Assembly: GCA_011800805.1 (NCBI GenBank)
Contig: MPNW01000246.1
Span: forward strand, 74,733-138,732
Direction of reading: 5' to 3'
DNA from: Hirudo medicinalis
Taxonomy: Eukaryota > Annelida > Clitellata > Hirudinida > Hirudinidae
DNA length: 64,000 nucleotides
A program made the position numbers and the translations under genes. Below the pieces are notes generated by a model. That model ran no database searches. It was not told the origin of the DNA and saw only the letters and a list, made by a program, of their open reading frames with translations. Positions within the stretch are counted from its first letter, which is position 1, and each line of letters begins with the position of its first letter. This document shows positions 12,191 through 26,518 of this stretch, in pieces.

Positions 12191-15142
12191 CTAGCATCCT
12201 TCCATGCAGTCATAGGTCAAATTTCCCTGAGGATCTTTCTTTCGAACCCTTCCTGTAGCATACCTCGTTTCCTGGGATCCGTCCTTATGGATAGTTTTGA
12301 CAGCACCCTCTGGATATTCTATCCTTCGAACGTCGTTGTAATAAATTTCTTTTATCCCATTGATCAGCTCCTTTGTTATGGTACCATCTCTTTGGGATTT
12401 TATGACAGTTCCATCCAGGAGTATGGTTTCTTCTGAGCCATCTGCATAAACATACTTCAGGTTTCCATTGGGAAATTCAATCTCTTTAGTTCCATTTGCA
12501 AAGATTTTCTCCACCTGACCGCAGGGAAAGTAGAAAATTTGAAGTCCATCTGGAAAGAAGTAGTGGCGAATGTTATGCTCTGTGAAGACGTAAAGCTTCG
12601 TTCCATCGGAAAAGTTCTGCTGAGTGTCGCCATCGGAGAACTCTATCGTCTCGCTTCCATCAGGATTTAAGATCCTGTTGGACACTTTGGCATAAGCAAC
12701 CTTGACCGACCCGTCAGGCATGCTTTGGTGTCTGACAACCTCTCCCTTGACGAGCACCTCGCCGCTGTTTGCGTGGATTCGGTCGTGACGCAGAGAAGTT
12801 TTGTCGAGAACAGTTTCAGACTCAGCACCGTTCTGAACCAAACAAGGGGGATTTGGCATGGATGTGGCCCTGTTGACAAAACCCTCTTCAAAACTGTATC
12901 TCTCTCGGGATTTCTTCTTCGAGGCAGGATGAGGATCTCGATTTTGAGACTTCATTTTGAGAAGTTCTTGTTCTTTAAAAATCAACTTACCCTTCAGATC
13001 CATATTTTCTTTTTCTAGCTGTTCGATTCTGTCTTTCATCCTCTCGGAGTTTGCTTTCCATCGTTGCTCTTTCAATTTGGTCTCTTCTCTGAGTTTTTCC
13101 ATATCGGCCTTTAGGGCATCCTGAACCTTCCTGTCTTCTCTGGTAAAGAAATAATCATCGTGTGACTTCTTGAGCATGTCGAAGAGTCTCCTATCCTTTT
13201 TCAGCTTCTGAATCTCTAAATTCTTAAATCTCTCAAACTCCTCAACCTCGGCCAATCTGTGCTTCTTGAATTCTTCCATTTCTTTCTTGAGAGACGACAG
13301 GTCGGACGCCTGTTCTTTCCTCAATTGTGCCAGAGCGGCATTCTCTCTCCTGTACCTTTCTATTTCAGCATCCAGTTCGAGGGCCTTTTCTCGGAGAGGC
13401 CTCGATTGGAAGACATCCCCGGTAGAAGCCGGACGATTGTCCACTCGAATACTTTGGTGAGATACAACAACGGAATCGTTTGTGTTTGAGCCTGAAGCTG
13501 AGGCTTTATTGTAGTGGGGCATTGTTGACTGTCCCTTATTTGGCTGACTGACACTTGCTTTTTCAACGAGGTTGGTTTTGCTCTCCTCCTTCAGATCACC
13601 ATCAATCGATCGGTCTTCCATCAGCGTGACGTCGTTCCAGGAAGCGTCGTCCTCAAAATCACCTTCCGGATGCTTCGCGGCCCACCCGGCATCGGTGGAG
13701 AACGTGTCGTCGTTGCCAGCGTACAGACCGGGAATGTATTCTCCCCTTTGCGGCACGAACCTATTGTCGGCACCGGTCGTCGTCTTTTCTTCTTCGAAAC
13801 GATCTTCTGCACTAGATGCATTCTGTCCTGAGAGATTCTCCGAGCCAATCGAGATTTTCCTTTTGATGTTTAAAATCACAAGGTCGTTGGATGGATTGTT
13901 TTTGACGCTCTGAGGCATTACGCTGGGCAGAGAAGCAACTTTATCGACCGTAACCAAGCTGGGAGCATCAGAATTCATCTCGACTTGTGTCGTGCAGGAC
14001 GCGGAAGATGACGGAGGAAGTTTGGGAATGGCTTTGCAGTCACTTTTATCTTGGACGGGCATGCCATGATGCAGCTGCAGTACCTTGTCGACAGTAGAAA
14101 CACTACTGAGAAAGGATGCATCGTCCATGGCATAACCCTCCAATATCTCGAATTCGTTCAACGGCTGGGTTTCGTCGGGTCCAAAGTTTTGCTCACGAGC
14201 TCCAGTATCACATTGAGTTCCATCTGTTCTGTTACTTTTTGGAGGATGGTTCTTTTTGACGTCTGCAATTTTTGCTTCTGATGACATTTCTGACTGACTT
14301 GATTTTGGAGGATGGTTCTCATCTTCAAGTTCTGAGATTCGCTTGTTATGGTTTGGAAAGGTTGGCTTAGTGTTTTGATTGGATACTGGCTTTTTCATGA
14401 CTAGCTTCTTTTGTGGAAGACCTATTGTCGATTGGACTTTCATCCTTTGGCCACCAGAAAGATTAGGTGAACTTTTCTTCTGAGTGACTGTAGGTCTTGT
14501 GCCATTGCTGCTTGATTTTGAGGAATCACTCAAAGCTTTCTCAGAAGTGATTGGTTTTTCTTTTCCTTCCACAGTCATTTCACTGACCTGCTTCTTTTTC
14601 TTTTCAAACCTCTGAAGACCTTGGCCTTTCTTGAGGAAGACTCTCTTGGCTGGGTGTTTTGGTTCAACCTGTTGCTGTGGATCGAGTGTGTCATCCTTCT
14701 TGAGAATGTTCTCCAAATGCTCTTGAAAACTTTTGCAGGGCATTTTTCGGACAGGTTCGTCATCAAAGCAAAGCTTAGAACTACTGCTGCAAGCATCCTG
14801 GGAGTGATTTTTAATATTTGCTGAGAAATCTGTTGATTGAGCAATTCCTTCTGGCAATATTTGACTTTTGGGTTCATCTCTTGGAACAGGATGGGTAATT
14901 ATGGAATTGATTTTGTCGTTGTTACACGGCAACAATTTAAGGGAAATCTCATCAAGGTGAAGATTCTTCAATAATTCTATTTGCTGATTTATCTTTGAAA
15001 TCTCTTCTTGCTTATATTGCAAAATTTTCTTTTCTTCTAACGTATTTTGCAAACAATTTTCATTCTCTTCCTCGCTGTCAAAATTCAAATCAAGATCAGA
15101 ATCATCTTCAGTGCTAAGAGGTTCCTCCTCTGCATCCATCAA
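12191..15142 (-). CDS. CENPJ: Centriole assembly protein CENPJ/CPAP/SAS-4, single exon
   Basis: One uninterrupted frame of 983 residues. The N-terminus is very acidic. Around residues 166-179 is KRVFLKKGQGLQRF, matching the tubulin-binding PN2-3/SAC element of CPAP. A long coiled coil spans roughly 580-700. The last 190 residues are the TCP10/G-box domain, a beta sheet of repeats such as PDGSVKVAYAKV, PDGSETIEFSDG, PNGNLKYVYADGSEE and KDGSQETRYATG. That domain binds STIL/Ana2 at the procentriole. CPAP controls centriole length and cartwheel attachment. Length is close to fly SAS-4 (901) and below human (1,338). No intron interrupts nearly 3 kb, unlike most neighbours. The frame starts MMDAEEE; either Met could be used. 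Confidence 0.94.
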   Translation of the reverse strand: MMDAEEEPLSTEDDSDLDLNFDSEEENENCLQNTLEEKKILQYKQEEISKINQQIELLKNLHLDEISLKLLPCNNDKINSIITHPVPRDEPKSQILPEGIAQSTDFSANIKNHSQDACSSSSKLCFDDEPVRKMPCKSFQEHLENILKKDDTLDPQQQVEPKHPAKRVFLKKGQGLQRFEKKKKQVSEMTVEGKEKPITSEKALSDSSKSSSNGTRPTVTQKKSSPNLSGGQRMKVQSTIGLPQKKLVMKKPVSNQNTKPTFPNHNKRISELEDENHPPKSSQSEMSSEAKIADVKKNHPPKSNRTDGTQCDTGAREQNFGPDETQPLNEFEILEGYAMDDASFLSSVSTVDKVLQLHHGMPVQDKSDCKAIPKLPPSSSASCTTQVEMNSDAPSLVTVDKVASLPSVMPQSVKNNPSNDLVILNIKRKISIGSENLSGQNASSAEDRFEEEKTTTGADNRFVPQRGEYIPGLYAGNDDTFSTDAGWAAKHPEGDFEDDASWNDVTLMEDRSIDGDLKEESKTNLVEKASVSQPNKGQSTMPHYNKASASGSNTNDSVVVSHQSIRVDNRPASTGDVFQSRPLREKALELDAEIERYRRENAALAQLRKEQASDLSSLKKEMEEFKKHRLAEVEEFERFKNLEIQKLKKDRRLFDMLKKSHDDYFFTREDRKVQDALKADMEKLREETKLKEQRWKANSERMKDRIEQLEKENMDLKGKLIFKEQELLKMKSQNRDPHPASKKKSRERYSFEEGFVNRATSMPNPPCLVQNGAESETVLDKTSLRHDRIHANSGEVLVKGEVVRHQSMPDGSVKVAYAKVSNRILNPDGSETIEFSDGDTQQNFSDGTKLYVFTEHNIRHYFFPDGLQIFYFPCGQVEKIFANGTKEIEFPNGNLKYVYADGSEETILLDGTVIKSQRDGTITKELINGIKEIYYNDVRRIEYPEGAVKTIHKDGSQETRYATGRVRKKDPQGNLTYDCMEGC

Positions 15143-16707
15143 TACCCAAATTTGCAGTAAGTGAAATTAGCAATTCCAATGTTGAGCGAAACAAAACTCT
15201 ATTGAGATTAATTTATAAAGCTTTTTTGAACTGTTTGGCCTAACATAACAACTCTACTTTTGATGAGAAAGTCGTCATACCGCTAATCGAACGCGCCCAA
15301 CGTTCGTAAACATCTCCGTATACAAAGATTGAAAATCGATTTCAGTAATCTCTATGGATACGATGAAGGCATTTTAATTTCGTATACACGTATATTCAAC
15401 AATTTTAATCTAAACATTTACAAAAAATGAATATTTATTTTAAGTGTTTTATCCAAAAATTAAAAAAAATTAATAGTGCTCGGAAACCCTCTTGTGGTCT
15501 TGAAGTTCTGCTGAACATACGCCACCATCGTTATAACAAGAGCCCCTTTCATCTTTTGGTTACAAGTAACTAGATTGAACGTTAAATATTTTAAAATGTT
15601 TAGCTTATTTTTGATGCTTTTGACATCTTTGTGACATTCAACATCTATTACAGCTATTTCCATTTATTTTTTTTTATATCTTATTCAAAACAAGGATGGC
15701 GAATGGACGCACAGTACTGCTTTAATCTAATATAAAACCGATGAAAAAACATTTCCAAATAATTAAAAGCTACACTTGTGACTTTCTGAGGTTAAATAGT
15801 CATATTGTTCATTTGTCCGTCTGCGTATGCGTGGGTGTGACGATAGCAAAAGAATTAAGTAACAAATATAAAGATTCCCAAAGGAAACAATAAACACTGT
15901 TATAAGCCAAGTCAAGTCAAGCAAACCTAGTGCTAAACATGACTTCACGACAAATCAAACAAAACAAAGGAAAAACAATCACTGCAGTGTTGCGTTTGCA
16001 TCGGTCAGTCGATCGTAGACTATTTAAATACTGAGACAGGATACAAACTTCAGACAATAAGTAATTACTCTGACTAATTAACGAATAAAGTAATTGTCTT
16101 CACACGTTGGAGGAGCCAATGGGCACCCTTCTTGGCGTCTCTTCCCGAACGAGGAACTCGTGACGACGATGGAGGACTTAACGCGAATGTGAACGCCAAG
16201 CTGAACGAACGTTTAATAACCAGATCTTTGTCGACACTGCTAATACAGAGATGTTGAAAACAACGAGGATAAAAATGATGCAAAGTTAGAAAAAAAAATT
16301 TTAAAAAGCATTTTAAACACTGTGGAAATAAAAAAAAACCATTTTATCCAAAATAAAAAAGAAGTCTTGAGAGTCTCGAGTCGTGACACGACGCAACAAA
16401 TGACAAGAAGCACGAGAGGAGTAAATTCGAACGGAGGGTTTAAATCCCACGTTAATGCATTACAATGCATATATCTTAAATCAAACACGCAGAAACACAT
16501 TCAAGTGTGATCATTTCCACGCTCGACGGCAACTAAACGATCAGAATGACGACGACGACGAAAGTGCCCTCTGCAATTACGACGACCTTAAGAAACGCTC
16601 AATACTGGGCTTCAAAAAAAAAAAAATACTTCGTATTCCTTTGACGTTAGGTCAATTCGTTCATCATTCGCACATTTCGTGTGCAGTAGAAGAGACCGGC
16701 GACAATT
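15143..16707. other. Intergenic, AT-rich; no gene seen
   Basis: This lies upstream of CENPJ and downstream of the acyltransferase gene. A 67-codon minus-strand frame at 15460-15663 (MEIAVIDVECHKD...) has no recognised relative and no clear splice context. The region probably holds the CENPJ promoter and the 3' UTR of the gene ending at 16708. Confidence 0.4.
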
Positions 16708-17602
16708 TCAACTGCCGAACCAGTAATCGTCGGGGGAGGTGTGACCGAGGATTACGAGGAGGGGGGCCTCGACGAGGAGGTGGACGACCAGGGCGGCCGA
16801 GTAGGAGAGCACCAGGGCAGAGGAGAAGATCACGAACTGGGGATAATCAAGAGCTCGTTTTTTTAAACGTTTTATTATAATTTACGATTTGTGCTACTCG
16901 ACGTCTGCTATGGGTTAGTAATTTATTATAATTTATTACCACATGCTGCTTCACCAAATCATCTAGTGTGCATGTTGACCGCTTTTGGGTCAAAGGGCAA
17001 CGCAGAGGTCAAAATCACTTCAGACGAGTGCATTTCAACCGAAACTCAGGCATTAGTTGTTAAAATGCAAATGCTTAATATGATAATATGTTAATGCCGC
17101 GAAATTAATTATTCATGGCCGCATCTTCAAATAATCATAAAAATAATGATAGCAACCACGGAGAACTGATCTTCTGGCTCCACGACCGAGGTCCATGCAG
17201 AGCAGACGTACATGAGCGACAGACCGTGAACGAGGTAGGCCGAGTACGTCAAACGACCCACGTAGGTCCACACTTTCCAACTGGAAAACCAGCTGAAGAA
17301 ACCTGAAACGAGTCAAGCGATGACAACGGAGAGGAAAACAAAGACGTGATTGGCTAAGCATGAGTCATAACGACGACAAAGTGATTGGCTAATTTATAAG
17401 CACCTCCTCTCCCTTGGCAACAGGAGTAAACAATCCAGTAGAGCGTCAGCGGCCAGAGGAGGTGGAAGGATGTTCCAGAGAAGACCTTTCCTGAGTTGTC
17501 AAAAGTTTCCAATTATAAACAAGCTTCATGGCCACCACCACCATCATCATCATCATCACCATACTAATTCTTATTTATCAGCATCATTATCATCACCATC
17601 AT

Positions 17603-17646
<44 letters not shown>

Positions 17647-19754
17647 CGTTAGTTCTTATTCATCATCATCATCATCAACCACCACAACCTGAAATCGTGA
17701 ACCTCCCACCGAACAGAACCGCGCAGTTGAGGGCGAAGAACCCGAGCACGACGAGGAAGCAGCAGAGCCATCCGATCCAGTTGCAGGCCTGCCAAACGAC
17801 AACGACAACGACGATCAGCAGTAGAAATTTGAGACGGTCGTCGACGAATTGCACTTCCGATAAATAATTAGCATCTAAATCGATCGGCGCCCGGTGCCTT
17901 GCGGGCTCACAGGGGCGGTCCGGGCACCTCTGCCCTCATGCGCCGGGTGCCTCATTAATTAACCTTCATCATTAAAATTGTGATCGAATCGTCAGACGAG
18001 GAGCATCGAAAGTCAAAAGACAAAGAGACGTCTCGACCGACCTTTCTGTTGAACCTCCGACGGAAGGCTAAATAAATTCTGCTGCTGCTGACGATGTCGT
18101 TGGAGCCGTCGTCGTCGCAAGTCGGGCGACTCTTGTCCAGATACATCTTGTAGGAAGCCATGACTCCGATGGTGAAAGGTGCCACAAAGGTGTACGGCTT
18201 GGTCAGGATGTTGTTCATGTAGCTGTTGAACTGCTGACTGACAACAACAACAACAACAACAACGACGACGACAGATCAGTTGAAATGGAAGCAAAGACAT
18301 TAAAGATGTGGTCCAATGATAAATGACATTTTTCCTATCTATGCTTATCAGTTTGTACGTTAATGCTCACTTGTTGACTTATCTGTTAACGTCAGTTACG
18401 AATTACAAACTGAAACATTACCGGCAGACGAGTAATTACGCATTTGGAGACGACATTAACGAACGAAAATGGCCAAAAGCTAACTAACAAGGCTTCTTGA
18501 CAGCCGATGTAGCCGATGACGTTCGGGTTGAGTCCGAGGATGTCGATGAGGGAGGCTACAGAGGAGAGACAGGCAACCAGGAGGAAGATGTGAAAGAAGA
18601 TCACAATCTTACTGCAATTAGATACACCCCTCTAGAATGTCATGCCAACCATCTAGTTTACATAGCATCTGGTGTAACTAAATACATTATAATATGTAAC
18701 AGGTTAAGTTGTTATTTATTAATATTTAACTTATATTTATTAATATTTAACTTATATTTATTAATATTTAACTTATATTTAATAATATTATCCAACCAAA
18801 TACTAATATTATTCTCCTAATTAATAAAACCCATCACTTACTTCAATATGCAAAAGAAGACCAGCGACAGGAATATCGACTGCTGCCATTGGTTGGCCAC
18901 GACCCAAGTCCAATGAAGGCACTGGCCAATAGGAATGTTATTTCACAAAACATCAATGCCTGTAGGAAGTTATGAGGTATGACGCAGGCCAATCTAAACA
19001 AGCAGTCTTTGCAATCAAATTGTTTTTTTTGCAGTCTCTGGACAACTGATCCAGAGCATCAAATTATATAAGCGTGACAAATTGCCGAGCAGAAGAGCGA
19101 AGCCTCAACCAACGCCATGAATTTTCTCGGCCTGCCAGGGCACCATGAAATTTTGAATCCCCAGTACGACTTTCCACCAATGCTCCGAGCACTGATCGGA
19201 CAGCTGCTCGAATTTAGACGACTGAGGTCCAGAGTACGACGTCCAATAGGGAAGAAGATACGTGGCGACCAGGAGAACGAAAGCCAATGGCACAAAGAGT
19301 CTGATGTGAAATTAGCAGACTTGTTAAATGATTAGCATATTTTGGTTCATTAAGTAGCTCAAACAAATAGCTTTTGGACAATGTGATATCATGCAACAAT
19401 TCCAAACCCGTCACTAGTAATCAGTAATCAGTAATTTAATAGCTCCACCCGCTCAGCAAATAAAGTTTGGAGGAATGCATAAACATCACAATCCATCGCC
19501 ACCATCTTCATCATCATCGTCATCATCATCATCACCATCTTCATCATCATCATCATCATCATCATAATCATCACCATCATCACCACCACCATCAACATCA
19601 TCATCATCATCATCATCACCTCAAATATCTCCTGATGATGTATATAAAGGAATTCCACTTTTTCTTCTTGTAGTTGAGCATCGAGGAAAAGCCGCTGAGC
19701 AGAAAAGTGGGTCATTAACGATAATAATAGTGATGATGATGATGATAATAATAA

Positions 19755-19795
<41 letters not shown>

Positions 19796-19821
19796 TGATT
19801 ATAATGATACCAAAAAATAAT

Positions 19822-19865
<44 letters not shown>

Positions 19866-22092
19866 TGGTACTGGTAACAATAACGACACACCAGTGAAAT
19901 TTAAAAAGCTCAACGGCTGCAAACAAACAGGCTCTCACGACAAATCAATCAATCAATCAATCAATCAATCGATTAACTCAAGTTCAAGGCTACCTGACAA
20001 AGAAGAGGGCATCCAGTGCTAAGGGGTAGCAGGCGATTACGTGAGTCATCACGAAGTTCTTGATGCGTTCGCTGCTCAAGGACGTGTTCGCTGGTTTTAT
20101 TTATTGAAACAGAAATGAAACAAACTTGACAATTTCCGAGCTCACGACATTTAAAGTAATTAACGTTTTAAACGTCAAAAACGTGTCGTAATTCCCTTTG
20201 TTCGTCGGGTCCTTGTTAGGATCGAAAAATAAAAAATTCGTCAACGTTCGGCACCAACCGATAATGCCGAACTTCATGGCGAAGAGATACACCTGGACCA
20301 ACAAGAGCAGCCAAAAGGAGAGGACTCTCAGGCAATCCAGGCCGATCACTTGGTTCGGCCGTTCCTTTGCCAGGTTTGATAGGTTGCTCTCGAGACTAAA
20401 GACATGGCAGACTTCAGTCCAGAAACCTGAGTATTTCACAAAAGACAACGATCGTCTTTAAGCAATTTTGATTATTTATTAATAAAAGACGTAATTAGAG
20501 TAATAAAAGTACGTCCTTCACATTTAAAAGTGACATCAACTCACCAGGTCTGTACCTGAATGCACTCCTCAGCAACTCGTGGCTTGGCGGTGCAAAGGTC
20601 CCCTCCATGGCTCCTGCACTGCCCCCTGGTGCATGCACGGGCAGTGTTTGGGAAGAAGTCTCTCCCGGTCCATCGGTCGAAGGCACGGGAGGCTCCGAGA
20701 TCTGGCTTCCTTTCCCCGATCTGCATTCATTACCGACCTTTTCCTTGTGCACCAGACACTCTCTGTCTTCCTTATGACTTCTTTGCATTCCGCCATCATT
20801 TTCAAAGACATTGTCTTCATTGACGACATCACCTCCTTGAACTCCAGGGTTCAAGCCCGATTCACGACGGGCAGAGTTGGCACTTTGAGTAGGTCGAATC
20901 CCGATTCCGTCCTCTTCGGCTGCCGTGCCATCGTGACCCTCGGTTCCTAGAAGAGTGGAAGGATCCCCTCGATTGGGGACGACACCGAGCGACCTAGGAC
21001 CAGACCTGTAAACGAAACTGTAACTCATCCTCGAGCGAGTCTTGTACCTGAGCACCACCAAGGAACTGATGAAGCACCACAGTAACAAGAGAAATAAAAT
21101 GGACCTGTTCAGAATAACAATTGTAGAAAAAATAATAATCATGGTCGTCGTGATTATAAAGTTAATGTTTTGGTGACGAGTGTAACAATGATACCCACAG
21201 GACAGCGTAATATCCTTTGGAAGGTCCCATCTTATCCATGCACGAGATGTCGAGAACATTCTGCACAGCCATTAAATCATAAGTGTCTTCTGTAAAGTCT
21301 TCAAAGAATATTCAGTTTTTGTAAAATTTGCAAACATTGTAAATGTAATGATATTCAATTAATGCGATTTGATATTGATAAAAAGTGCTAATGTCATTAG
21401 ATTTGTACTTATTTACTCTCAAAAATAGATTTTGAGTTGTTCCAGACAACTTCATCACTGCAGAAACTTGGTAGACAAATTCCCCATCTGAGATTCGTCT
21501 GCTTAACCGTCATCTGTGATGTTTACAATCAACAACAATGACATCAAAGCAACACCATCACCGAAGCTTTAATTCAATTCCAAACAATGTCAGAACCATA
21601 AATAGTATCAATATTAGCATAAAATGTTTTCAGACCTCATCTCTTTTCAAGTCAATGACAAAATTCAGCACACAGAACCTCGAGGCATTTATGGCCGAAC
21701 ACCCTCTGGCATCGCCCAGCCACAAAGAACTGGTGCCAGTTGTGAAGTGGGAGCCATATTTTCCAATGTTGTCATAGTCTGCAAAAAGATGGCAGACATT
21801 GTTTTAAAGATAGAAATCGTTCAACTCTTTTACTGTAAAGATTGTCTCCTCGATAGTATTTTTGCAGTTTTTAGCAATTCTTAGAATCTGTAAACGTCGC
21901 TTTTGCTTGTATTGTTACTTCAATCTAGCATAAAGTTTCACACACGCAATAATAATAATAACAACTATTATTATAACTTAATGGTAATTAAAAAATACTT
22001 GAAAACGTACGTTGATCGAAAAATCTGTCCTGATCTTTGGGCAAGTTGGTGAGAAACTCAATACATGAATCTTCATACTCGTCCCTCGCCAT
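16708..22092 (-). CDS. NRF-6 type membrane acyltransferase (nose resistant to fluoxetine family)
   Basis: Sixteen exons keep phase and total 784 residues: 22092-22011, 21778-21636, 21498-21417, 21298-21199, 21104-20545, 20426-20259, 20090-19994, 19694-19620, 19300-19114, 18921-18842, 18611-18485, 18233-18042, 17788-17686, 17490-17404, 17302-17160 and 16836-16708. Exons 1-4 form the extracellular NRF domain (DNIGKYGSHF, SSLWLGDARGC, WGICLPSFCSDEVV). Exon 5 adds a membrane segment and a 150-residue polar loop. Exons 6-16 form the acyltransferase-3 membrane domain (GLDCLRVLSFW, ALDALFFVSG, RRYLRLFVP, CLHWTWVVANQW, LTYSAYLVHG, a final membrane helix). The family moves acyl groups across membranes in invertebrates; worm NRF-6 affects drug and lipid uptake. 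No signal peptide precedes the first exon, so an upstream exon may be missing. The exon 6 and 9 donors (GTTGGT) are the least certain joins. Confidence 0.86.
17527..17685. repeat. CAT/CAC microsatellite in acyltransferase intron 13
   Basis: CAT and CAC triplets in two blocks fill most of this intron and reach within a few bases of the exon 13 donor at 17685. Confidence 0.9.
17881..17952. other. GC-rich block in acyltransferase intron 12
   Basis: About 70 bases of strongly GC-rich sequence lie inside an AT-rich intron. Related words GCCCGGTGCC and GCCGGGTGCC occur near its two ends. It does not encode part of the protein and looks unlike the flanks. It could be a repeat-family fragment or a structured element. 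Confidence 0.5.
18240..18272. repeat. ACA/ACG triplet repeat beside a splice acceptor
   Basis: An ACA run followed by ACG triplets. On the coding strand it is a GTT/GTC run directly in front of the exon 12 acceptor of the acyltransferase, where the pyrimidine tract should be. Confidence 0.85.
18711..18790. repeat. Tandem 21-base AT-rich repeat
   Basis: The unit TTATATTTATTAATATTTAA(C) recurs about four times, the first and last copies partial. It lies in intron 10 of the acyltransferase, about 50 bases past the exon 10 donor. Confidence 0.85.
19495..19619. repeat. CAT microsatellite abutting a splice donor
   Basis: Imperfect CAT/CAC triplets run up to 19619. On the coding strand they form GTGATGATG, so the donor of acyltransferase exon 8 is the first unit of the repeat. 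Confidence 0.9.
19725..19868. repeat. GAT/AAT microsatellite
   Basis: Interrupted GAT then AAT/AAC triplets in intron 7 of the acyltransferase. A separate AATC tetranucleotide run follows at about 19946-19970. Confidence 0.9.
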
Positions 22093-22375
22093 GTTTAAAA
22101 TTTGATCTTAACCTAATGAATATGCAATATGTTGTGGTACAATTACATTAGAGTATACTTTTCATGTCTTTAAGTGCTATTTGCAACAAAGTTTATGACG
22201 AACTCAGGCCCCTCACATGACAACAACTCAGTAATTAGAATCCTTAACAGCGCGCAGAGATGGAACAAAAAACGACACAAAAGCAATTAAAAATCACTTA
22301 CCTTTGCAATCAGTTGTTTAAAATAAATGAAAAAAAAAAGAATATGATTATATAGAATGAAGTAGTTAATCCAAT

Positions 22376-22817
22376 GTGACCGGCCGTGCTGAACACGGTA
22401 TAGCAAGCTCTTTTAATATTGCAGGCTCACTGTTAAATTATGCTCTGTTCCACTGTCCAACTAAATTTATGTCCACATATTATAATCTATCTTCCAATGA
22501 AATTGCCGACGCTATTTGGGCCCACATAGTGCGCTGTTTCCACCCCTGTTTTATTCCAAAGTTTGCACAAACTGCCAACAAATTAATCACGCTTATAGTG
22601 TCGTCGAGTGTCCATACTGACATTTTGAGACAAAAAACAATTCGTAATCAATACTTCAAAAATTTGTCAACAGACAGTATTTATATCCCTTACGCAAGGA
22701 GATGTTACACATTCGACAAACAAGCTAAAATTGAAATGCATTTGAAATCATGAGATACGTTTGGTAAAACCACAATATGCTGGTCTAAATGATAACGAAA
22801 AATATGTAACATGCGTA

Positions 22818-22859
<42 letters not shown>

Positions 22860-22860
22860 C
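22376..22860 (+). mobile_element. Possible 3' end of a retroelement with an AAT tail
   Basis: An open frame ending at 22753 (last residues IEMHLKS, stop) is followed by 65 bases of non-coding sequence and then an AAT tract at 22819-22859. A coding 3' end, a short untranslated stretch and a simple-repeat tail is the layout of a 5'-truncated non-LTR retrotransposon. The 125-codon protein (with segments such as ADAIWAHIVRCFHPCF) has no domain I recognise, and no target-site duplication was established. It sits exactly where the missing 5' exons of TDO would be expected. It could instead be chance open frame. Confidence 0.25.
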
Positions 22861-22869
22861 TTCCCATAG

Positions 22870-25319
<2,450 letters not shown>

Positions 25320-26518
25320 ACTGGCAAGAGATCTACAAATACAAATTAAAAAATCTACAAGTTATGATAAGAGTGCCATTTTGAGTTCAGATGTAGATTT
25401 GTGGTGTTTTACAATAAATGTTGAGATTTCATGAAGAGTTTTCAGTCTGAATTCAATTCTATGTTCGAATTCCATGTCCTGCACAGTTCACAGCCTTACG
25501 AGTTCACTTTTACTTGCCGCGAATGAAATCATGACGAACGACGAGGGAGAACGTACGATTTATTTTGATTTTTCAATCTCGGCAATACATCTTTTGTTAG
25601 ATCGTTAGAAATTTTCGACAGGGAAACAAAACAGCCAGCAGAATAAGTGCTTCCGACAACAGTAACGACGATCCAATGAAGTGTCGGCTTCAAAAAAATA
25701 AAATAAAAACCAAACAAATGACATGCCTTAAGTTGTCGAGGCAAAAACTCGTAGTGTCTCAGACAGACGTCGACCCCAAAAAATTATAATAAAGCATCAA
25801 TATCTCACTCAATCTCTAGGTTGCCACAAGCACAAAATAAGTGTGATGAGTAGTTTTAAGTAGAAGCACCTGTGGAATTATGTAAACAATGAATCAGAAA
25901 CAATCAAAAAATTCAAAAACTTTCAAAAACAATTAGTAGGGAAATCAATAAATTGATCTTTCAGATTAGCAACGACGCAATGTTCTCCGCGTCCGGAACT
26001 TAGAAACAACGAAGCAGCGGAAACCCAAAAATGCTCAGAAGATTCGCTGGAATCTTGAGCGTCGTTAAGGAAATGAAAGATCGTTCATCGGCCACGACGT
26101 GACACCTCTCCGAGTTGAGGAAATGCTGCAAAACAGCCACACGGACGAACGAAATCCAACGACATTTTAGCAGGGTCGACCGACATTCCTTACAAGTCGA
26201 GCAGAGCACGACGACAACGGACGACCCTCCTCTGGTAACGTCACGGGGTCGTTTCGGCTTTGAAACGACGAACTCGATGTCATGATGAGACGACAAAATG
26301 CCACGATATTGTGAGGTGCCCGAGTCTAAACTCGCGACAAATTAGGACAAAAAAAAATGCTCGAGCTCGAAAATTATGACGGCTTAGAAATATCCGATTA
26401 AAGTGCCCACATTTTCGCATCAAAATTTTCCCAGCCTACTCCGAGCGAAAAGACGACCGCCTCTCGAACGCGGCTTCGACGAATTCGTCCAAAGTACTCC
26501 TGCCGAGTCGATCCTCGT
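25320..26518. other. Tail-to-tail interval of TDO and GAB
   Basis: No coding exon recognised. TDO has an AATAAA at 25413, so its transcript ends early. The remainder is probably the GAB 3' UTR on the other strand and spacer DNA. Confidence 0.45.
25413..25418 (+). terminator. TDO polyadenylation signal
   Basis: A canonical AATAAA lies 94 bases past the TDO stop codon. Confidence 0.6.

Noticed and set aside
16455..16880. 141-codon plus-strand frame with Arg/Gly-rich end
   Set aside because: It is antisense to the last exon of the acyltransferase; the Arg/Gly run is the reverse complement of membrane-helix codons.
19428..19938. Open frames of 105-164 codons on the minus strand with Leu, Ile and Met runs
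   Set aside because: They are translations of the CAT/GAT/AAT microsatellites in acyltransferase introns; the real coding frame here is the 25-codon exon 8.
20495..21259. 254-codon minus-strand frame as a stand-alone gene
   Set aside because: Its first 50 codons read through an intron in the wrong frame; only 21104-20545 is coding, as exon 5 of the acyltransferase.
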